DNA from: Nitrospira sp.
Lineage (GTDB): Bacteria > Nitrospirota > Nitrospiria > Nitrospirales > Nitrospiraceae
Assembly (NCBI GenBank): GCA_024331125.1
Contig: JANDJI010000002.1
Span: 1-64,000, forward strand
Reading direction: 5' to 3'
Length of the DNA: 64,000 nt
In this document: positions 61,840 through 64,000 of the stretch, in pieces
How the letters are laid out: every line of letters starts with the position of its first letter
How positions within the stretch are numbered: position 1 is the stretch's first letter
Program-made: the position numbers and the translations under genes
The notes under the pieces: model-generated
The model's input: the letters and a program-made list of their open reading frames with translations, nothing else
The model's database searches: none
What the model was told of the DNA's origin: nothing

Positions 61840-63093
61840 ATGCTTCCTTTTCTGGCGATGGTGGTGATCGGCTGTTTGGCGTTAGGCGGTCTGGTGATCG
61901 ACCTGGGGATGGCGATCTTGACGCAGGTGCAGATGCAGGCCGTGGCTGATCCGGCGGCGCTGGAGGGGCTCCGTTTCCGGGACGCGCTGGATGGCAACGG
62001 TCAGCCGATCGGTGATGAAGGACGTAGAGCGGCGGCCGCTCGCTTGGCTTCGCTGGTCTTCGACGACGATCTTGATCCGTCCGCTCCGCCGACCATGTCC
62101 CTTCGGATCGGGGCAGGTCCGGAACTTGCGTTGACCGATCATGACGATCCGACCATCGCGGCCCTCCATGCGTCGCGCACGATCAGGGTGCCGGATCAAC
62201 GGACGTACCTGCCGCAGTTGCAATTGAATCGCACCAATGAACCGCACGGTGATTTGGTAGCCGGGACCTTTGTGTCGCCCTGGCCGACGGCTCCGTCTCG
62301 TGAAGACAGCAACTATGACAGAAACGACTTCATCCCCAGCGAACAGGCCGATAGTGCCGGGGCTCCGGCCTTTTTGGTCCGACTCCGTCGAGCCAATGAC
62401 TTTGAAGGTCTCGATCATCAGGAAGGAGTAAGTTCCGGCGGCTCGCCGCTTCCCTTGTTGGCCGGACATGGTTCACTGACCCCGTTCGCCAATCCGGACA
62501 ACCCGAACAACTATAACTTCCGCGCCCATGGATTCACGGTTCGGGCGACCGCGCTGGCCGACGCGAGACCGGCCCTTCAGGTGGGATTTCCACAGACCGG
62601 CGTCACACCTCCGATCGAAGGGGCCCTTCCCTTGGCTCTGACCCTTGAACTCTGGAACGAACTTCCGGTGGGACAGCCCGTCGTGCTGGCGGTGGATGGA
62701 ACGGGCACCGTTTCGGGAAGGGGGCTGACAACAGCCGGTCGATTCACCCCCCCGCCGCCGGATCCGAGTGCCATCACGACCGTTGGGCAGGCGGTCGTGG
62801 CGGCTCCTCCGGCGCTGGATGCCGACGTCACGGGCTATGTGCCGATCTATCACGTGTTCGACGAGGGAGGAGTTCCGATCGAGCGGGTGATCGGATTCGG
62901 TCGTGCGGCGGTGACGGGACCCTTGCCGACCGCGACCGTGACGCGGATGCCCGGCTTGGTGGCGCCGATGAACGCGAGTCGGCACGTCAGGGGGACGGTG
63001 CCCCTGCCGCAAGACTCGACGGTCTGGCAAGCCGTGTTTGAGGCCAACCGTGGACTGGCCGACGCGGTGCTGGCCCCCGTCTTGGTTCGGTAA
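61840..63093 (+). CDS. tadG: TadG-like protein
   Basis: 417 residues. MLPFLAMVVIGCLALGGLVIDLG is the TadG-type membrane segment followed by VQMQAVADPAALEGL, the usual helix after it. The rest is a large predicted periplasmic part with Pro- and Gly-rich stretches; a von Willebrand domain is not obvious. The usual RG-rich stretch upstream of the helix is missing, so the gene begins near the helix. GAGGCCG precedes the ATG. Confidence 0.82.
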   Translation: MLPFLAMVVIGCLALGGLVIDLGMAILTQVQMQAVADPAALEGLRFRDALDGNGQPIGDEGRRAAAARLASLVFDDDLDPSAPPTMSLRIGAGPELALTDHDDPTIAALHASRTIRVPDQRTYLPQLQLNRTNEPHGDLVAGTFVSPWPTAPSREDSNYDRNDFIPSEQADSAGAPAFLVRLRRANDFEGLDHQEGVSSGGSPLPLLAGHGSLTPFANPDNPNNYNFRAHGFTVRATALADARPALQVGFPQTGVTPPIEGALPLALTLELWNELPVGQPVVLAVDGTGTVSGRGLTTAGRFTPPPPDPSAITTVGQAVVAAPPALDADVTGYVPIYHVFDEGGVPIERVIGFGRAAVTGPLPTATVTRMPGLVAPMNASRHVRGTVPLPQDSTVWQAVFEANRGLADAVLAPVLVR

Positions 63094-63134
63094 GCCGGCC
63101 AAGACGAACACGAAGACGAGCGTGGATACGAGCG

Positions 63135-64000
63135 ATGGAGAAACCGATCCATATTTTGATCGTCGGTCAGGATCAAACGTTGCGGCGGGAGTGTGAGGCG
63201 GCCGTCGAAGGGCTTCCCTCGCAGCGTGTGGTCCTCGCCTATGCGTCCGGTTTCGCCCAGGCCGAAGACCATGCGCGGAATCGGCGGCCTGAATTGGTCT
63301 GTGTCGAGTTGAACGCCCACGTCCAAGACCTCCGGTTGTTCGCCAGGGAACTCTACCGGACGGTTCCGGGGACGGTCCTGGCCGGCTTGTTTTGGGAGGA
63401 TCAGTTGGGGGGGCGGGAATCCGACACGATGGTCTTGATCGACTACGTGCGCGCGGGCATCCAAGATTTTCTGAGACGTCCTCTCTCCAGCACCGAGTTG
63501 CGGCAGCTTCTTGAGCGTCTCTTCGCCCAGCGCGCCGGGTTGCAAGGCGCCGTCGGGACGGTGGCGTCGTTCGTCGGCAACAAGGGCGGAGTGGGGAAAA
63601 GCACCCTGGCCGTCAACGCCGCCGCCGCTCTTGCCAGACGGTATCCGGATCGAGTGTTGCTGATCGATGCGTCGCTTCAACTCGGAGTCTGCGCCTTGAT
63701 GCTGGACGTGGCGCCGAAGACGACGATCGTGGACGCGGTCCGGGAAAAAACGAGGTTGGATGAAACGATGTTGCGGCAGTTGGCCGGTCGCCACCCGTCC
63801 GGACTCCACGTGCTGGCGTCGCCGGCCAACGCCATCGACGCATCGGAAGTGGACGAGGAATCGGTGTATCGCGTTTTGAATCTGGCGCGGCGGGCGTTTC
63901 CGTTCGTGGTGGTGGATACGTTTCCCATGTTGGACAGTACCGTGATGGCCGTGTTGGATGTGACCGATCTCGGATTCATCGTGATGCAGGGGACGGCGCC
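63135..64000 (+). CDS. tadZ: TadZ/CpaE-like ATPase, N-terminal part
   Basis: The gene runs off the window at base 64000; 288 residues are visible without a stop. An N-terminal receiver-like domain (about 1-125: HILIVGQDQTLRRECEAAVE) precedes a ParA/MinD-type ATPase with deviant Walker A GNKGGVGKST (about 152-161), DAS/LGVCALMLDV and VVDTFPMLDSTVM. CpaE/TadZ positions the pilus machinery at the pole. tadA, tadB and tadC would be expected next. Confidence 0.88.
   Translation, partial: MEKPIHILIVGQDQTLRRECEAAVEGLPSQRVVLAYASGFAQAEDHARNRRPELVCVELNAHVQDLRLFARELYRTVPGTVLAGLFWEDQLGGRESDTMVLIDYVRAGIQDFLRRPLSSTELRQLLERLFAQRAGLQGAVGTVASFVGNKGGVGKSTLAVNAAAALARRYPDRVLLIDASLQLGVCALMLDVAPKTTIVDAVREKTRLDETMLRQLAGRHPSGLHVLASPANAIDASEVDEESVYRVLNLARRAFPFVVVDTFPMLDSTVMAVLDVTDLGFIVMQGTA

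Noticed and set aside
1..64000. CRISPR arrays, tRNA or rRNA genes, insertion sequences and phage genes
   Set aside because: No repeat-spacer pattern, cloverleaf, rRNA-like stretch, transposase or integrase was seen on reading both strands.

Overview
The window is GC-rich, densely packed chromosomal DNA from a Gram-negative, motile bacterium. It encodes outer-membrane systems (type II secretion, a Tad pilus secretin, RND metal efflux, a Pal/OmpA protein) and chemotaxis. The overall style resembles Nitrospirota (Nitrospira-like), but no rRNA or other marker is present, so the taxonomy is inference. No rRNA, tRNA, CRISPR array, transposase or phage gene was recognised.

Layout. (1) 1-6047 (+): tail of a chemoreceptor, cheR, cheD, cheB, then a partner-switching set: STAS protein, receiver-PP2C phosphatase, Hpt protein, receiver-ATPase. 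(2) 6125-16317 (-): type II secretion operon gspC-E-F-G-H-I-J-N-L-M-K with no gspD. (3) 16811-25390: TPR protein, sixA, then on the minus strand a Pal-like lipoprotein, ppx/gppA, two thymidylate-kinase-like genes (one with a changed P-loop), and a large DUF255/aldo-keto reductase fusion. (4) 25582-34483: mostly housekeeping: ACT-malic enzyme, J-domain protein, RNase D-like nuclease, ArsC/Spx-like reductase, citrate synthase, Hsp20, SpoU methyltransferase and several small proteins. (5) 34668-40836 (+): czcCBA-type efflux operon and a small cytochrome c.

(6) 41146-52171 (+) is the most interesting part: an apparent zinc-starvation regulon. A Zur-like regulator and a second gene block are each preceded by a palindrome of identical geometry, TGCAA-5 bp-TTGCA, overlapping a likely -10 element. 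The first block holds zur, a small His-containing membrane protein, two COG0523 (CobW-type) GTPases bracketing a WD40 protein and a small EPGCPP protein, a DUF3386 protein, a ZIP transporter and a dihydroorotase. The second block holds a 72-aa Cys-containing protein, a paralogue of the small membrane protein, Cys-poor ribosomal proteins bS18, uS14, bL31B and bL28, a bL33 that keeps its CxxC pairs, and a third COG0523 gene (YciC/ZagA-like) interrupted by an in-frame TGA. The expected logic is import of zinc, allocation of it through metallochaperones, and replacement of zinc-binding ribosomal proteins.

(7) 52304-64000: a small membrane protein, a LytS/LytTR-type two-component pair, a DUF1826 gene, and the start of a Tad/Flp pilus locus (flp, rcpA, tadV, tadE, rcpC, tadG, tadZ) that runs off the right edge. 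The pair next to the pilus locus is a plausible regulator of it, by position only.
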